Positions 27,252-36,647 of a stretch of DNA of 64,000 bases are shown here, one piece after another. The stretch comes from Paenibacillus sp. ACRRX (GTDB taxonomy: Bacteria; Bacillota; Bacilli; Paenibacillales; Paenibacillaceae). The notes beneath the pieces are model-generated. The model ran no database searches and had not been told where the DNA came from. It saw only the letters and a program-made list of their open reading frames with translations. The DNA lies in contig NZ_JAKRNK010000005.1 in assembly GCF_022346885.1 (NCBI RefSeq), positions 372,001-436,000 on the forward strand, read 5' to 3'. The translations under genes were made by a program, and so were the position numbers. Position 1 is the first letter of the stretch; every line of letters starts with the position of its first letter.

Positions 27252-28181
27252 TTAGTTCTTGAATGTTTCTGTCAGCACAGGAACAACTTGTGACTTGCGA
27301 GATACAACACCCTTCAGCAGCGCTTTATTGTCGCTCAAGGTAACGTTGTATGCTTTCTCAACTGCGTTAGCGGAAGCGCCAAGCGCAAGTGCTACGGAAT
27401 CGTTGTTCAAAATGTCAGTTACCACAAATACGAACAAATCCAAGCCCTTGGTCGCAATAATGTCAGACAAAGCCGCTTCAATGTCTGATTGGCGGGAATA
27501 GACATCGTTAATGTCTACGACATTTACTTGTGCAATCTCGACCTTCGCGCTGCCCATTGTGAACTCTTTCGAGTCCAGTGAGATCAGCTCTGCAATCGAT
27601 TTGCTGCTAACGTCTGCACCAGCTTTGAGCATATCCAATCCGTACTGCTCAGCATCCACACCAGCAATCTCTGCCAGCTCGCGAGCCGCAGCAACGTCTT
27701 CAGGCGTACATGTCGGGGATTTGAACAACAGCGAGTCCGAAATGATAGCGGACAGCATTAAGCCAGCCACGTTCTTCTTAATCTCCACACCGTGTTCTTT
27801 ATAGAGCTTCTTCAAGATAGTTGCTGTGCAGCCAACAGGCTCTGCGCGATAGTATAAAGGCGCGCTTGTCTCAAAGTTCGCGATACGGTGATGGTCAATC
27901 ACCTCTAGCACTTGAACTTGATCAATGTCGCTAACGCTTTGCTGACGCTCGTTATGGTCAACAAGAATAACCCCTTTGACCTCATTAGCCACCGTCTCTA
28001 CAAGACGTGGTGCTTCTGCTTGGAACGTGTCCAGCGCGAATTGAGTTTCGCCGTTCACGGTACCGAGACGTACCGGTTCTGCGTCGTAACCAAGTTGCTG
28101 CTTTAAGTCCGCATAAGCAATAGCGGAGCAAATCGTGTCTGTGTCTGGATTTTTATGTCCGAAAATAAGTACTTTTTCCAT
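27252..28181 (-). CDS. ppaC: Manganese-dependent inorganic pyrophosphatase
   Basis: 309 residues, the normal length for family II (DHH) pyrophosphatases. The N-terminal [16 protein letters not shown] holds the metal-binding His and Asp residues, VILVDHNE and VIDHHRIAN carry the DHH motif, and the C-terminal DHHA2 domain ends with [10 protein letters not shown]. It splits pyrophosphate in the cytosol to drive biosynthesis. AAGGGG precedes the ATG, and a promoter is visible at 28217-28246. It is a single-gene unit. Confidence 0.95.
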   Translation of the reverse strand: MEKVLIFGHKNPDTDTICSAIAYADLKQQLGYDAEPVRLGTVNGETQFALDTFQAEAPRLVETVANEVKGVILVDHNERQQSVSDIDQVQVLEVIDHHRIANFETSAPLYYRAEPVGCTATILKKLYKEHGVEIKKNVAGLMLSAIISDSLLFKSPTCTPEDVAAARELAEIAGVDAEQYGLDMLKAGADVSSKSIAELISLDSKEFTMGSAKVEIAQVNVVDINDVYSRQSDIEAALSDIIATKGLDLFVFVVTDILNNDSVALALGASANAVEKAYNVTLSDNKALLKGVVSRKSQVVPVLTETFKN

Positions 28182-28216
28182 TCTCTTATCCCCTTAAACA
28201 TTATTTTGGCGAGAAA

Positions 28217-28246
28217 AGTATACCTTACAAAAGCAATTACAATCAA
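28217..28246 (-). promoter_or_regulatory. Sigma-A type promoter of ppaC
   Basis: On the minus strand TTGATT (28246-28241) and TATACT (28222-28217) are 18 bases apart, about 36 bases before the ppaC start. Confidence 0.5.
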
Positions 28247-28309
28247 GATTATAACGCAAACCAGAACTAATTCCTATGCCTTTAGTAGGAATAAGGTGCT
28301 TCTTTTTCA

Positions 28310-30214
28310 TTATTTTTCCTCACTTAACTTCGACAATACCTGTTGTAAGATGACAAATGTCTGCTCTCTTGTTAACAGTTCAAGTGGCGCAAACTTGTTG
28401 CCTCCGACACCTTGCAGCAACCCCCGATCGACAGCTCCATATACACTTGCAGCTGCCCACGGTGCTATTCGCTTGTCATCGGCAAACACCGCTTGTCTGC
28501 TAGGCCTTTCCTCCGAATGTACAGCCACCGCCTGGTCAAGCTTGGAATACAATTGAAGCAGCAGTACCGCAGCTTCCTGCCTAGATATATTGCTCCATGG
28601 GGAGAACGTTTTAGCTGAGGTTCCTTTAATGATTCCAAAATGATAAGCTTTGGCTATCCATGGGTCTGTCGTATCTTCGAACGGTGATGGTCCGGTAGGC
28701 AGCGGCCGCCCCAAGCTGGACTCAGCGACATGAACTGCCATCAAGGCAAAACCGTATCGATCCATAGGCTTGCGATAATCTCTGTCATAATTGGTGTCTA
28801 CGATGCCGCTGTTCTTCGCGAGATTGTAATCATTCAGCGCCCAGGCGCTTACCTTGTCCTTGGGATCGGCTGGATTGACTTGAAAACGAATGCTTGTATC
28901 CGGCTGCAAATAAGACTTCACCGTCACTGTAGCAGAACCCACTTGCTGCGCTTTTATACGACCGGATGAATCCACAGCCACGATGTTAGGATTGCTGCTC
29001 TCAAACATCATTCCCGTCGCAGCAGCATCTGCTGGAGATAACGTATATTTGATCTGAAAACCTTCTCCTTGAGTAAGGCGGACATAATCTCCTGTGTACA
29101 CCTTTGCGTTTGGTATCATATCAAAAAAAGCAGTCTCGTACTCTATTTCCACAGGGGCTCCTTTACGGTCAAATAACCCCTTAATATGTACGTTGTAGGT
29201 GTCAGTGTCAGATAACTCGGGTAGTCCTTCTGGTCTGAAAATAAGGCAGAACGGTATGCCAAAACCACCCGTGTTGATGTTAAAGTAGCTGCCCTTCTTG
29301 TCTTTATGTTCCTTGTCTAAAGTCCATGACTTCCCGTCGGCAGTACGCGTAATCGTAACCTCCACTTGATCCAGCTTGGTATTATCATATTTCTCAGGAT
29401 TCAAAGATACCGACCAAGCGTCATGCGAGTTAAACATTTCAATCGGGAAATAATGCGCAGAAGGCCATGCTATATAATCATAACTGACTTCTGACGCCGC
29501 ACGACTGCGATCAAAGGCATACATAGAAGAATAAGGGTAATCAAACCCACTCTTTGATCTATTGACCATACCAAACATCGTTTTAGACATCGCAGGGTTT
29601 ATAATCCAGCGCCGATGGCCCACCCGATCGATGTTTGACGTATCACTATCAGACATGTAGCCCAATACACTAGCATAAAAATTCGGACTTCCGGCATACA
29701 GATTACTTGTGGTTGTCCCCTTATAACCTAGTCGAAAGAGTTCCTCCTCCATACCTTCGGGTCTTGAAGGATAGTGTGTAAGCTCATTATTTAGCGCATT
29801 AACCAAAGCTGCCGCCTGTGCCTGATCCTGAAGGCCCCATTCGGGCTGCACATCATACGGCAATCCGGACAAGTATCGGACAAAGTTTACGGCGTTTATA
29901 CCATCTTTAATATATTCCCGCTTCACTATGCCCGGTTCATAAGGCTGTGTCATCTTAGGCTCTTTCTCGTAAATATGAAGTCCAGCCATGTACTCATTCC
30001 CTGCCGCCATCGGCTTGTAGGCAAGCCAACGCTGCCTGATTTCTTCCTTGCTGCGCGCAGCCACACTGACCTGCACATCACCTTCACTTACGGCTGATGC
30101 AATCTCTCCATGCCATATGCCGACCATTATAGCTGCTGTCAGCAAGGTGCTTAAACATACGCAACCTATTCGAAGTAAACGTCTATCCCGCATTTGATCC
30201 CTTCTACCACGCAT
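28310..30214 (-). CDS. CAP-domain, Ig-like and SLH surface protein
   Basis: About 634 residues. A basic head and one hydrophobic segment (CVCLSTLLTAAIMVGIW) form the export signal. A CAP/SCP-like domain covers about 105-260 (GINAVNFVRYLSG, NIDRVGHRRWIINPAM). A Big_2 Ig-like domain follows at about 385-445 (MMFESSNPNIVAVDSSGRIK). Three SLH repeats end the protein, the last two with WIAKAYHFGIIKG and AASVYGAVDRGLLQG plus TREQ. CAP proteins with SLH repeats are wall-bound, but their substrates vary. The start is uncertain: ATG 30214 has GCAGGAG 11 bases upstream, and ATG 30193 follows AGAAGG. Confidence 0.8.
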   Translation of the reverse strand: MRGRRDQMRDRRLLRIGCVCLSTLLTAAIMVGIWHGEIASAVSEGDVQVSVAARSKEEIRQRWLAYKPMAAGNEYMAGLHIYEKEPKMTQPYEPGIVKREYIKDGINAVNFVRYLSGLPYDVQPEWGLQDQAQAAALVNALNNELTHYPSRPEGMEEELFRLGYKGTTTSNLYAGSPNFYASVLGYMSDSDTSNIDRVGHRRWIINPAMSKTMFGMVNRSKSGFDYPYSSMYAFDRSRAASEVSYDYIAWPSAHYFPIEMFNSHDAWSVSLNPEKYDNTKLDQVEVTITRTADGKSWTLDKEHKDKKGSYFNINTGGFGIPFCLIFRPEGLPELSDTDTYNVHIKGLFDRKGAPVEIEYETAFFDMIPNAKVYTGDYVRLTQGEGFQIKYTLSPADAAATGMMFESSNPNIVAVDSSGRIKAQQVGSATVTVKSYLQPDTSIRFQVNPADPKDKVSAWALNDYNLAKNSGIVDTNYDRDYRKPMDRYGFALMAVHVAESSLGRPLPTGPSPFEDTTDPWIAKAYHFGIIKGTSAKTFSPWSNISRQEAAVLLLQLYSKLDQAVAVHSEERPSRQAVFADDKRIAPWAAASVYGAVDRGLLQGVGGNKFAPLELLTREQTFVILQQVLSKLSEEK

Positions 30215-30359
30215 CAAGCTTTCAACTCCTGCAGCTAGTATAAGATATGAATCTGCTTTCACTCTATCATAAGCTGAGAGCATTTCCTATCCGACTAGTG
30301 GATAAAATCAGGAGCGAGTAATACGATGTTCTCTATTCCACCCTAAGGACAAGCTTTTT

Positions 30360-30403
30360 GCCATAAAAGAGGCCAAGCCGGCATCTTCCCCCAGCTGGCC
30401 TCT
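30360..30403 (-). terminator. Terminator after the chitinase gene
   Basis: AGAGGCCA and TGGCCTCT form a stem with a GC-rich inner part. On the minus strand it is followed by TTTTAT. It ends the chitinase transcript about 125 bases after the stop. Confidence 0.7.
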
Positions 30404-30527
30404 GTACACGAAACTATTTAGGGTTTAAGGATTTAAGTCACGCGCTTACTTCTTCCAGGGAATTCATGCAGCAAGCATACTCTCATTTTGGAGTAGATGC
30501 CTAACAAGCCACATCCTATCCGGTAGT

Positions 30528-32981
30528 CTACTTCTTCTTCCAAAGTGCCGGGACTGCAGGAGGCTCCCACCCTACAAGCGAGGTATGGGCAATATTGCAG
30601 ACATACGTTACACCGTTATAGGTCACTTCATTGCCGACCGCATATGCCTTATTAGGTGCCCATGCCCCACCGACTGGCACTGGATCAGTCGTGACCGTAA
30701 TAGCCGGGCTGCCCGCCGACTTGTTGCCTGCCCCATCTCTGGCTGCGACCGAAATCGTATAGTTCGTCGACGGCGCCAGACCTGTTAACGTATATGATGT
30801 ACCCGTGCCCGATGTCACAGCAGCCGCAGCCCCATTTACCATGACTACATATCCAGTCACGCCAACGTTGTCCGCAGAAGCGCTCCACGAAAGCGTAATC
30901 GTGGTATCCGTATGCCCTGCAGCCGTGACATTAGCTGGTGGGGTTGGCGCTTGTGTATCATTCTGCGCAAGCGTCTTAACCGTCAGCTTCTTACTGAGCG
31001 GTGACGCATTTCCTGCTGCGTCCCGCGCCTTCACTTGAAAGCTGTACGATGTATTGGGCGCTAGGCCAATTAACGTGTAAGTCGTGTCAGTAACCGTTGC
31101 AGCAAGCGCGCTGCCATTGTATAGTTCATAAGCTGCGATGCCCACATTGTCCGTCGCTCCGCTCCAAGCGAGGGTAACGCTACTATCCGTGACGCTTGAG
31201 GATGTTAGCGTCTTGGGAGCCGTGGGCGGTGATGTATCCGACGAAGCCGGAAGTGTCTGCACTGCCACAGAGCTGCTAGAAGGCGATACGTTGCCTGCTG
31301 CGTCTTTCGCCCTCACACTAAACGTGTAAGTTGTATCTGGTAACAAGCCGCTCACCGTGTATGTTATGCCATTTGCTGTCCCGATTAACACCGTACCGTT
31401 GTATACATCGTAGCCACTCACACCAACGTTGTCCTGGGAAGCACTCCAGGATAATTTGGTCGACACACTTGTGATCGAACTAGCCGACAAGTTGGATGGC
31501 GTAGTAGGGGGCAATAGATCGCTGCCGGAAGGTACGATGCCAAGATCACTGGCTACACGGCCAAGCAGCGATTCACCTGCACATTGGTATTTGGGACTTG
31601 TGTGACAATCCAAACTTAAATCCCACAGCATTGCCCCGCCAAGCCCTTGGCTCTTCATGTAAGCAGTCTTGTAACTAGTTGAATCCAGGTCATCATAGCT
31701 GATATAGGTGCCCGTGCTGGCTTGGTACAGGTACGGAACCTTCGCGGCATCATTCCAATAACGAGCATATCCATTCTTGTTCATGTAATTCACCTTTAAA
31801 TCCCCATAATCAAACATTCCCGTTGCTCCCGTCTCAAACGTATCCCAAGTTCCCCTTGGAATATAGTTACCGTTAAAGTCGGGCGTACAGCTCTGGTAAA
31901 GACCGTCCTGCCCAGGTCCTGGAGCGCAATTTTTCCAGCCACGCCCATATAACGCTAGCCCGAGTACAATCTTGCCGCTAGGCACACCAGCTTGCTTATA
32001 CGCATGAATAGCGTAATCTACGTTAAAACCGCTGTTGTTGTCCGGATCACGAGGATCACTGTATAGGGGGGCATTGTTGTTCGTCCGCTTTTCCCAATCC
32101 CCATGGAAGTCGTAGGTCATGATATTCATCCAATCTACAAGATTGGCTACTTGAGTAATTTCGGTTGTATTCAAATAAGAAGAATTAGCACGGGTTGCAA
32201 TGGTCAGGAGATACGCACGTCCGTCGGCAGTCCCTGCCGCATTAAGCTTGTTGCGTGTTTCTTGGAGGAGTGAAGTGAAATTCTGCTTGTCGGCAGGCCT
32301 GCTGTTATTGCCGCTTAAGCCCCCTTCAACCGGGTATTCCCAGTCAATATCAATGCCGTCAAATCCATAAGTTCGAATAATAGTTACTGCTGAATTAGCA
32401 AAATTCTGGCGTGCCGAGGGGTCAGCCGCTGTATCGGAGAAGCGATTGGACCACGACCATCCGCCAACGGACAACAAGATTTTTAAATGTGGATGAGCTG
32501 CTTTCAACTGCTTCAGCTTATAAAAGTTGCCGCACTGCCCTTTCTCGCACAGCTCCCATTCAAGGGGGACACCATCGCTATTATTGACGTCTGCCCAAGG
32601 GTCACCGAGTACAATCGCTCCATTCGGAACCGTTCCTTTCTGTGTAGGAACTCCACTGTTTTTACAAGGCCACGTCTGCTTGTTCGGATTATCCGGTGCA
32701 TTTGACGGGTTACCGTGGATGCCATTCCAACAGATGTCGGCAAATGCATAATTCAGATGCGTCAGCTTACTGGCATCGATGTGCTCAACCTGATAATTTT
32801 GATCATAGGTGGCCCAGTCTGTATAATACCCGACAGACTTGTAGCTGGTATCTGCCGCTGCTCCTGCAGCTGATTCTCCTGCCCAAGGCCAAAATAAAGA
32901 CAACAAGAGGCACAGCGTTAATATTAATGACCACCCCCTTTTCCAACTTATATTGAAGTTGATCCAACCATTTCTGTTCAC
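30528..32981 (-). CDS. Secreted GH18 chitinase with three FnIII domains and a CBM5/12
   Basis: 817 residues. Signal peptide at about 15-40. The GH18 catalytic domain (about 45-465) contains LLSVGGWSWS and DGIDIDWEYP at 208-217, where the last acidic residue is the proton donor. It includes a chitinase-insertion region and ends GGAMLWDLSLDC. Three fibronectin type III domains (about 495-770) share the LSWSAS...VGVSGYDVYNG pattern. The last 45 residues form a chitin-binding domain (WAPNKAYAVGNEVTYNG). It degrades chitin outside the cell. The GTG start has GGGAGG 9 bases before it. Confidence 0.95.
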   Translation of the reverse strand: MNRNGWINFNISWKRGWSLILTLCLLLSLFWPWAGESAAGAAADTSYKSVGYYTDWATYDQNYQVEHIDASKLTHLNYAFADICWNGIHGNPSNAPDNPNKQTWPCKNSGVPTQKGTVPNGAIVLGDPWADVNNSDGVPLEWELCEKGQCGNFYKLKQLKAAHPHLKILLSVGGWSWSNRFSDTAADPSARQNFANSAVTIIRTYGFDGIDIDWEYPVEGGLSGNNSRPADKQNFTSLLQETRNKLNAAGTADGRAYLLTIATRANSSYLNTTEITQVANLVDWMNIMTYDFHGDWEKRTNNNAPLYSDPRDPDNNSGFNVDYAIHAYKQAGVPSGKIVLGLALYGRGWKNCAPGPGQDGLYQSCTPDFNGNYIPRGTWDTFETGATGMFDYGDLKVNYMNKNGYARYWNDAAKVPYLYQASTGTYISYDDLDSTSYKTAYMKSQGLGGAMLWDLSLDCHTSPKYQCAGESLLGRVASDLGIVPSGSDLLPPTTPSNLSASSITSVSTKLSWSASQDNVGVSGYDVYNGTVLIGTANGITYTVSGLLPDTTYTFSVRAKDAAGNVSPSSSSVAVQTLPASSDTSPPTAPKTLTSSSVTDSSVTLAWSGATDNVGIAAYELYNGSALAATVTDTTYTLIGLAPNTSYSFQVKARDAAGNASPLSKKLTVKTLAQNDTQAPTPPANVTAAGHTDTTITLSWSASADNVGVTGYVVMVNGAAAAVTSGTGTSYTLTGLAPSTNYTISVAARDGAGNKSAGSPAITVTTDPVPVGGAWAPNKAYAVGNEVTYNGVTYVCNIAHTSLVGWEPPAVPALWKKK

Positions 32982-33225
32982 TATTTCATCCTCCCTTATC
33001 CTTAATTGTTAAACCCCTTTCATTTATATTAGTGCTTTTTGATTTTAGAAAAACTTTAGCAAAATTATTTTAGAACCAAAGCAATCAAGCTTTTCGCACC
33101 AGCTGTACGCTATCATTTCCATATCTCCCCACAACAACTTCTCCATTCTTGCGCGCGTAAATGATACATAAGGCATTACGTTTTACATAACTAGAAACTA
33201 TGAATATAACGAAATTGAGTCTTAA

Positions 33226-33255
33226 TTGACACAGCTTTGTAACGATACATATATA
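33226..33255 (+). promoter_or_regulatory. Promoter upstream of the acyltransferase gene
   Basis: TTGACA and TATATA are 18 bases apart. The leader of about 145 bases to the gene contains very short frames (MERTS and similar) that I do not consider genes. The stretch 32982-33225 between the chitinase and this promoter is AT-rich and shows no gene. Confidence 0.55.
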
Positions 33256-33400
33256 AGCTGTTCGATATAGTTATAGAGGTTTACCACAACATGGAGAGGA
33301 CATCATGAAATGAATTGGGTATGCAACAAGCCTCACACGAGTAAAGATGTATCAGTGTCATTAATTAACCTTGTCAAAACACATATAGGGGGCATTCACT

Positions 33401-35599
33401 ATGCCTGAGCCTCGACAAGGCAGCAGCCGCTATATGCCTGCCCTGGACGGTCTTCGAGCGCTCGCAGTCATTGCCGTTATCGCCTATCACCTGAATCTGG
33501 ATTGGGCTCAAGGCGGATTTTTAGGTGTTGGTGTATTTTTTGTTTTATCCGGCTACTTGGTTACGGACCTGCTCCTGGCTGGTAAACAGCAACGCGGCAG
33601 CCTTGATCTGCATACATTCTGGATACGCAGATTTCGCAGACTTCTTCCTGCGCTCGTTGTCATGTTGGTCCTTTGCGTTGCTTGGCTAACTGTATTTGAG
33701 CCTTCGCGACTAGCACCGCTGCGTGGGGATATCTGGTCAACTTTCGTATACGGCAACAACTGGTGGCTTATTTTCCATCATGTATCGTACTTCGAGAGCT
33801 TTGGACCGCCTTCGCCTTTCCTTCACTTATGGTCACTGGCCGTAGAGGGACAATTTTATTTGGTATGGCCAATCCTGTTGGTTGTGGGGTTAAAGTTCGC
33901 CCCAAAGCGTGGACAGATGGTAACGTGGATTACAATAGCAGCGTCCGCCTCAGCCATCGCGATGGCTTGGCTGTATGAGCCGGGAGCCGATCCAAGCCGT
34001 GTCTATTACGGCACAGACACGCGAGTATTCGCGCTGCTGATTGGTGCTGCCCTTGCCATCATCTGGCCCAGTCGCCGACTTAAGGACAATATAACATTTA
34101 AGGCGAGATGGATGCTGGATATCGCAGGTGCTGTAGGGCTAACAACGATACTCTATATGATGTGGAGTATTAGTGAATACGACGATTTCCTGTATCGTGG
34201 CGGGTTTGTGTTGTTATCGGCAGCCAGCGCACTTGCAATTGCAGCACTTGCTCATCCAGCAAGCCGCTTGAGCAAGCTGTTAGGCTGGAAGCCGCTAAAG
34301 TGGATCGGTCTACGATCTTACGGTATTTACCTATGGCATTATCCAGTCATTATGCTGACTAGTCCTGTCGTAAATACGAATGGCTTCGATGCCGTCCGCG
34401 CCATTGTGCAGGTGTCTGCAAGCGTGCTGCTCGCCGCCTTGTCATGGCGATATATAGAACGACCAATTCAGAATGGCATCATTTCCACGTTGTGGCAGCA
34501 ATTCCGGGTGAGCAAATGGTCTTGGCGCCTGCTCTCATGGAAGCAGTGGATGGCTTCTGTCTGCTGTGTCCTGCTGCTTGCGCTCTTCTTTGTCGGGATG
34601 AGTGATCTGTCTCAGGTCAAAGCTGCCATTGCTGAGCAGGACAAAAAGGAATCGGCCGATCACGCTGCAATAGTGCAGCCTAAACGTCAGGTGCCAGATG
34701 CAATGTCTGGCAAGCACGCACAGGAAGCGCAGATAGAGCATAAGGGCAAGTCAGCTAATACATCCGCGCAGCTCGACAAAACCTCAGCTCTAGGTCATAA
34801 CTCTGACCCTGCAGGCTCGAATAAAACCAAATCGCCTACTGCAGAGGGTACCAATAGAAATAAACCTGTTAGCGAGCATCCAATTCGATCCGTCCCAAAT
34901 GGGACTATCGATGAAAAACAACGCTGGTCGGTGAGTGCAATTGGGGATTCGGTGATGCTGGATGTAGCTGCCGATCTGACTAAGCTGCTCCCTGGAACCC
35001 TTGTAAATGCTAAGATTGGCAGACAGATGTCTGCTGCTGATGATGTGCTCAGCTCGCTAAAGCACGAAGGGAAGCTCGGTGATTGTGTCATTATCGCCCT
35101 AGGCACTAATGGTGTATTTAGTAAGAAACAGCTTGATACGCTGATCGCCTCTCTTGAAGGCGTTGATCAGATCATACTCGTAAATATACGTGTGCCGCGT
35201 AAGTGGGAAAGTCAAGTTAACGATTACTTGGCCAATTCTGCGGCGACTCATCCGAACATTACTTTAGTCGATTGGTACAGCGCGAGCGCCAATAAAGACG
35301 CCTATTTTGAACCTGACGCGACACATTTACGTCCCAAAGGGGCTAAAGCATACGCCTCGTTACTGGCTCAAGCAGTTAAGTCGGTGTCAAAGCCTGAGGC
35401 AGATTACTATTCGTTACAAGAAAATGTCGTATCTGCAGAGGATAATAAGGCACCGAAGGCGACGCTCTCCACTCAAATGGAGTCAGCTACTACCGAAGCA
35501 GCGCTAGAAAAACAACAGGCAGTGAAGAATAGCAAATTACTTGTTGAGCAATCCATCATAGGGGCTGTCCATACCATATATGGCAGGCCCTATTTCTAA
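33401..35599 (+). CDS. OatA-like acyltransferase (AT3 plus SGNH domain)
   Basis: 732 residues. The N-terminal AT3 domain has about ten helices and begins MPALDGLRALAVIAVIAYHL, with the active-site His in AYH, then GFLGVGVFFVLSGYLVT. A helix near 390 leads to a Lys/Ala/Ser-rich linker (about 415-510). The C-terminal SGNH esterase-like domain has IGDSVMLD, IALGTNG and DATHLRPKG, the Ser, Asn and Asp-His elements. OatA O-acetylates peptidoglycan muramic acid; the substrate here is inferred. The linker is longer than in Staphylococcus OatA. An imperfect stem-loop overlaps the 3' end. Confidence 0.88.
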   Translation: MPEPRQGSSRYMPALDGLRALAVIAVIAYHLNLDWAQGGFLGVGVFFVLSGYLVTDLLLAGKQQRGSLDLHTFWIRRFRRLLPALVVMLVLCVAWLTVFEPSRLAPLRGDIWSTFVYGNNWWLIFHHVSYFESFGPPSPFLHLWSLAVEGQFYLVWPILLVVGLKFAPKRGQMVTWITIAASASAIAMAWLYEPGADPSRVYYGTDTRVFALLIGAALAIIWPSRRLKDNITFKARWMLDIAGAVGLTTILYMMWSISEYDDFLYRGGFVLLSAASALAIAALAHPASRLSKLLGWKPLKWIGLRSYGIYLWHYPVIMLTSPVVNTNGFDAVRAIVQVSASVLLAALSWRYIERPIQNGIISTLWQQFRVSKWSWRLLSWKQWMASVCCVLLLALFFVGMSDLSQVKAAIAEQDKKESADHAAIVQPKRQVPDAMSGKHAQEAQIEHKGKSANTSAQLDKTSALGHNSDPAGSNKTKSPTAEGTNRNKPVSEHPIRSVPNGTIDEKQRWSVSAIGDSVMLDVAADLTKLLPGTLVNAKIGRQMSAADDVLSSLKHEGKLGDCVIIALGTNGVFSKKQLDTLIASLEGVDQIILVNIRVPRKWESQVNDYLANSAATHPNITLVDWYSASANKDAYFEPDATHLRPKGAKAYASLLAQAVKSVSKPEADYYSLQENVVSAEDNKAPKATLSTQMESATTEAALEKQQAVKNSKLLVEQSIIGAVHTIYGRPYF

Positions 35600-35733
35600 T
35601 TATAGAACACCAAGCAGCAGATGCTTCAGGCCAGTACTGTCCAGTAATTGCAGCATTTGCTTTGGCCTAGTCTTCGGCTGCGCTCTATCTAGGTGCTCTT
35701 CCCAAGATTTGTGATTGTGCCGTGACGTTCGCA

Positions 35734-35758
35734 GCACAAGTAACTTGTGCGGTATAAT
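35734..35758 (+). promoter_or_regulatory. Palindrome and -10 box before bluB
   Basis: GCACAAG and CTTGTGC are perfect 7-base inverted copies around TAA, ending 2 bases before TATAAT (35753-35758). Such overlap of a dyad with the promoter spacer is typical of repressor control. No cobalamin riboswitch sequence is seen. Confidence 0.45.
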
Positions 35759-35822
35759 GGATGTATGTTAATTGGATCTGTGTATAAGCTCTACCACATT
35801 CACAAGAAGAGGAGTATGACGC

Positions 35823-36491
35823 ATGACGATGAATAGACTGTCTGACCAAGAAAAAGAAGGCGTTTACAAAGCCATATACAACCGCAGAGATATCCGTACT
35901 TTCTTAAAGCAGCCCGTGTCTGATGATCTATTGGTGAAACTGCTGGAAGCCGCCCATCACGGACCTTCCGTAGGCTTTATGCAACCTTGGAATTTTATTG
36001 TGATTAAGGATGACGAAACAAAAGCAAAGCTGGCCGAAGTTGTGGACCGTGAGCGCCGCGCCTTGGCGATCCACTATGAGGGTACCGATCGCGACACCAA
36101 ATTTATGGAGATCAAAATCCAGGGTATATTGGAGGCTCCGGTAACCGTATGCATCACCTGCGATCCTTCGCGCGGAGGCGATCACGTGCTTGGTCGCAAC
36201 TCGATTCCTGAAACTGATATTATGTCCGTCAGTTGCGCCATCCAAAACATGTGGCTGGCCGCTTATGCTGAGGGCTTGGCTATGGGATGGGTCAGCTTCT
36301 ACAAGAAGCCCGACATTCGCCGCATTTTAAACATCCCGCTTCATATTGATCCAACAGCGCTCATTTCGATCGGTTATACGGAAGATTATCCAGAACGTCC
36401 GCTGCTTGAGGCATATAATTGGGAGAAAAGAAGAGAGTTAAATAAATTAATTTACGATACCAAATGGGGACAGCCAACCAGCTTGGAATAA
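35823..36491 (+). CDS. bluB: 5,6-dimethylbenzimidazole synthase
   Basis: 222 residues of the nitroreductase fold. It opens with YKAIYNRRDIRTFLKQPVSD (the FMN-binding Arg region) and continues with AAHHGPSVGFMQPWNFI, DRERRALAIHYEGTDRD and MGWVSFYKKPDIR. These are hallmarks of BluB, which breaks down reduced FMN with oxygen to make the lower ligand of vitamin B12. The gene stands alone; no other cobalamin gene is in the window. AAGAGGAG lies about 10 bases before the ATG. Confidence 0.92.
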   Translation: MTMNRLSDQEKEGVYKAIYNRRDIRTFLKQPVSDDLLVKLLEAAHHGPSVGFMQPWNFIVIKDDETKAKLAEVVDRERRALAIHYEGTDRDTKFMEIKIQGILEAPVTVCITCDPSRGGDHVLGRNSIPETDIMSVSCAIQNMWLAAYAEGLAMGWVSFYKKPDIRRILNIPLHIDPTALISIGYTEDYPERPLLEAYNWEKRRELNKLIYDTKWGQPTSLE

Positions 36492-36558
36492 ACGCATGTC
36501 ATTCCATATTGATCAAATGAGTGACCCGTTTAAGACCAAGTGACCCTAATTACGAACC

Positions 36559-36609
36559 TACAGGGACTGTCTCACCGCGATCCATTCACGTCTCAGCACA
36601 GTCCCTGTA
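36559..36609. repeat. 12-bp inverted repeat between convergent genes
   Basis: TACAGGGACTGT and ACAGTCCCTGTA are perfect inverted copies 27 bases apart. They lie between bluB (+) and the iron-binding lipoprotein gene (-), which are convergent. It is probably a two-way transcript end. Confidence 0.5.
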
Positions 36610-36647
36610 CAAGGTTCATTACAACTCCACTATTCGAGCTCAGCTAG

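Noticed and set aside
30685-31340. DNA repeats within the chitinase gene as a separate repeat array
   Set aside because: They simply encode the three fibronectin type III domains.
35600-35822. Cobalamin riboswitch upstream of bluB
   Set aside because: No B12-box or stem arrangement is visible; only a short dyad and a -10 box are seen.
36559-36609. Inverted repeat as an attachment or IS end
   Set aside because: It lies between convergent stops, no transposase or flanking direct repeat is present, and a transcript end explains it.
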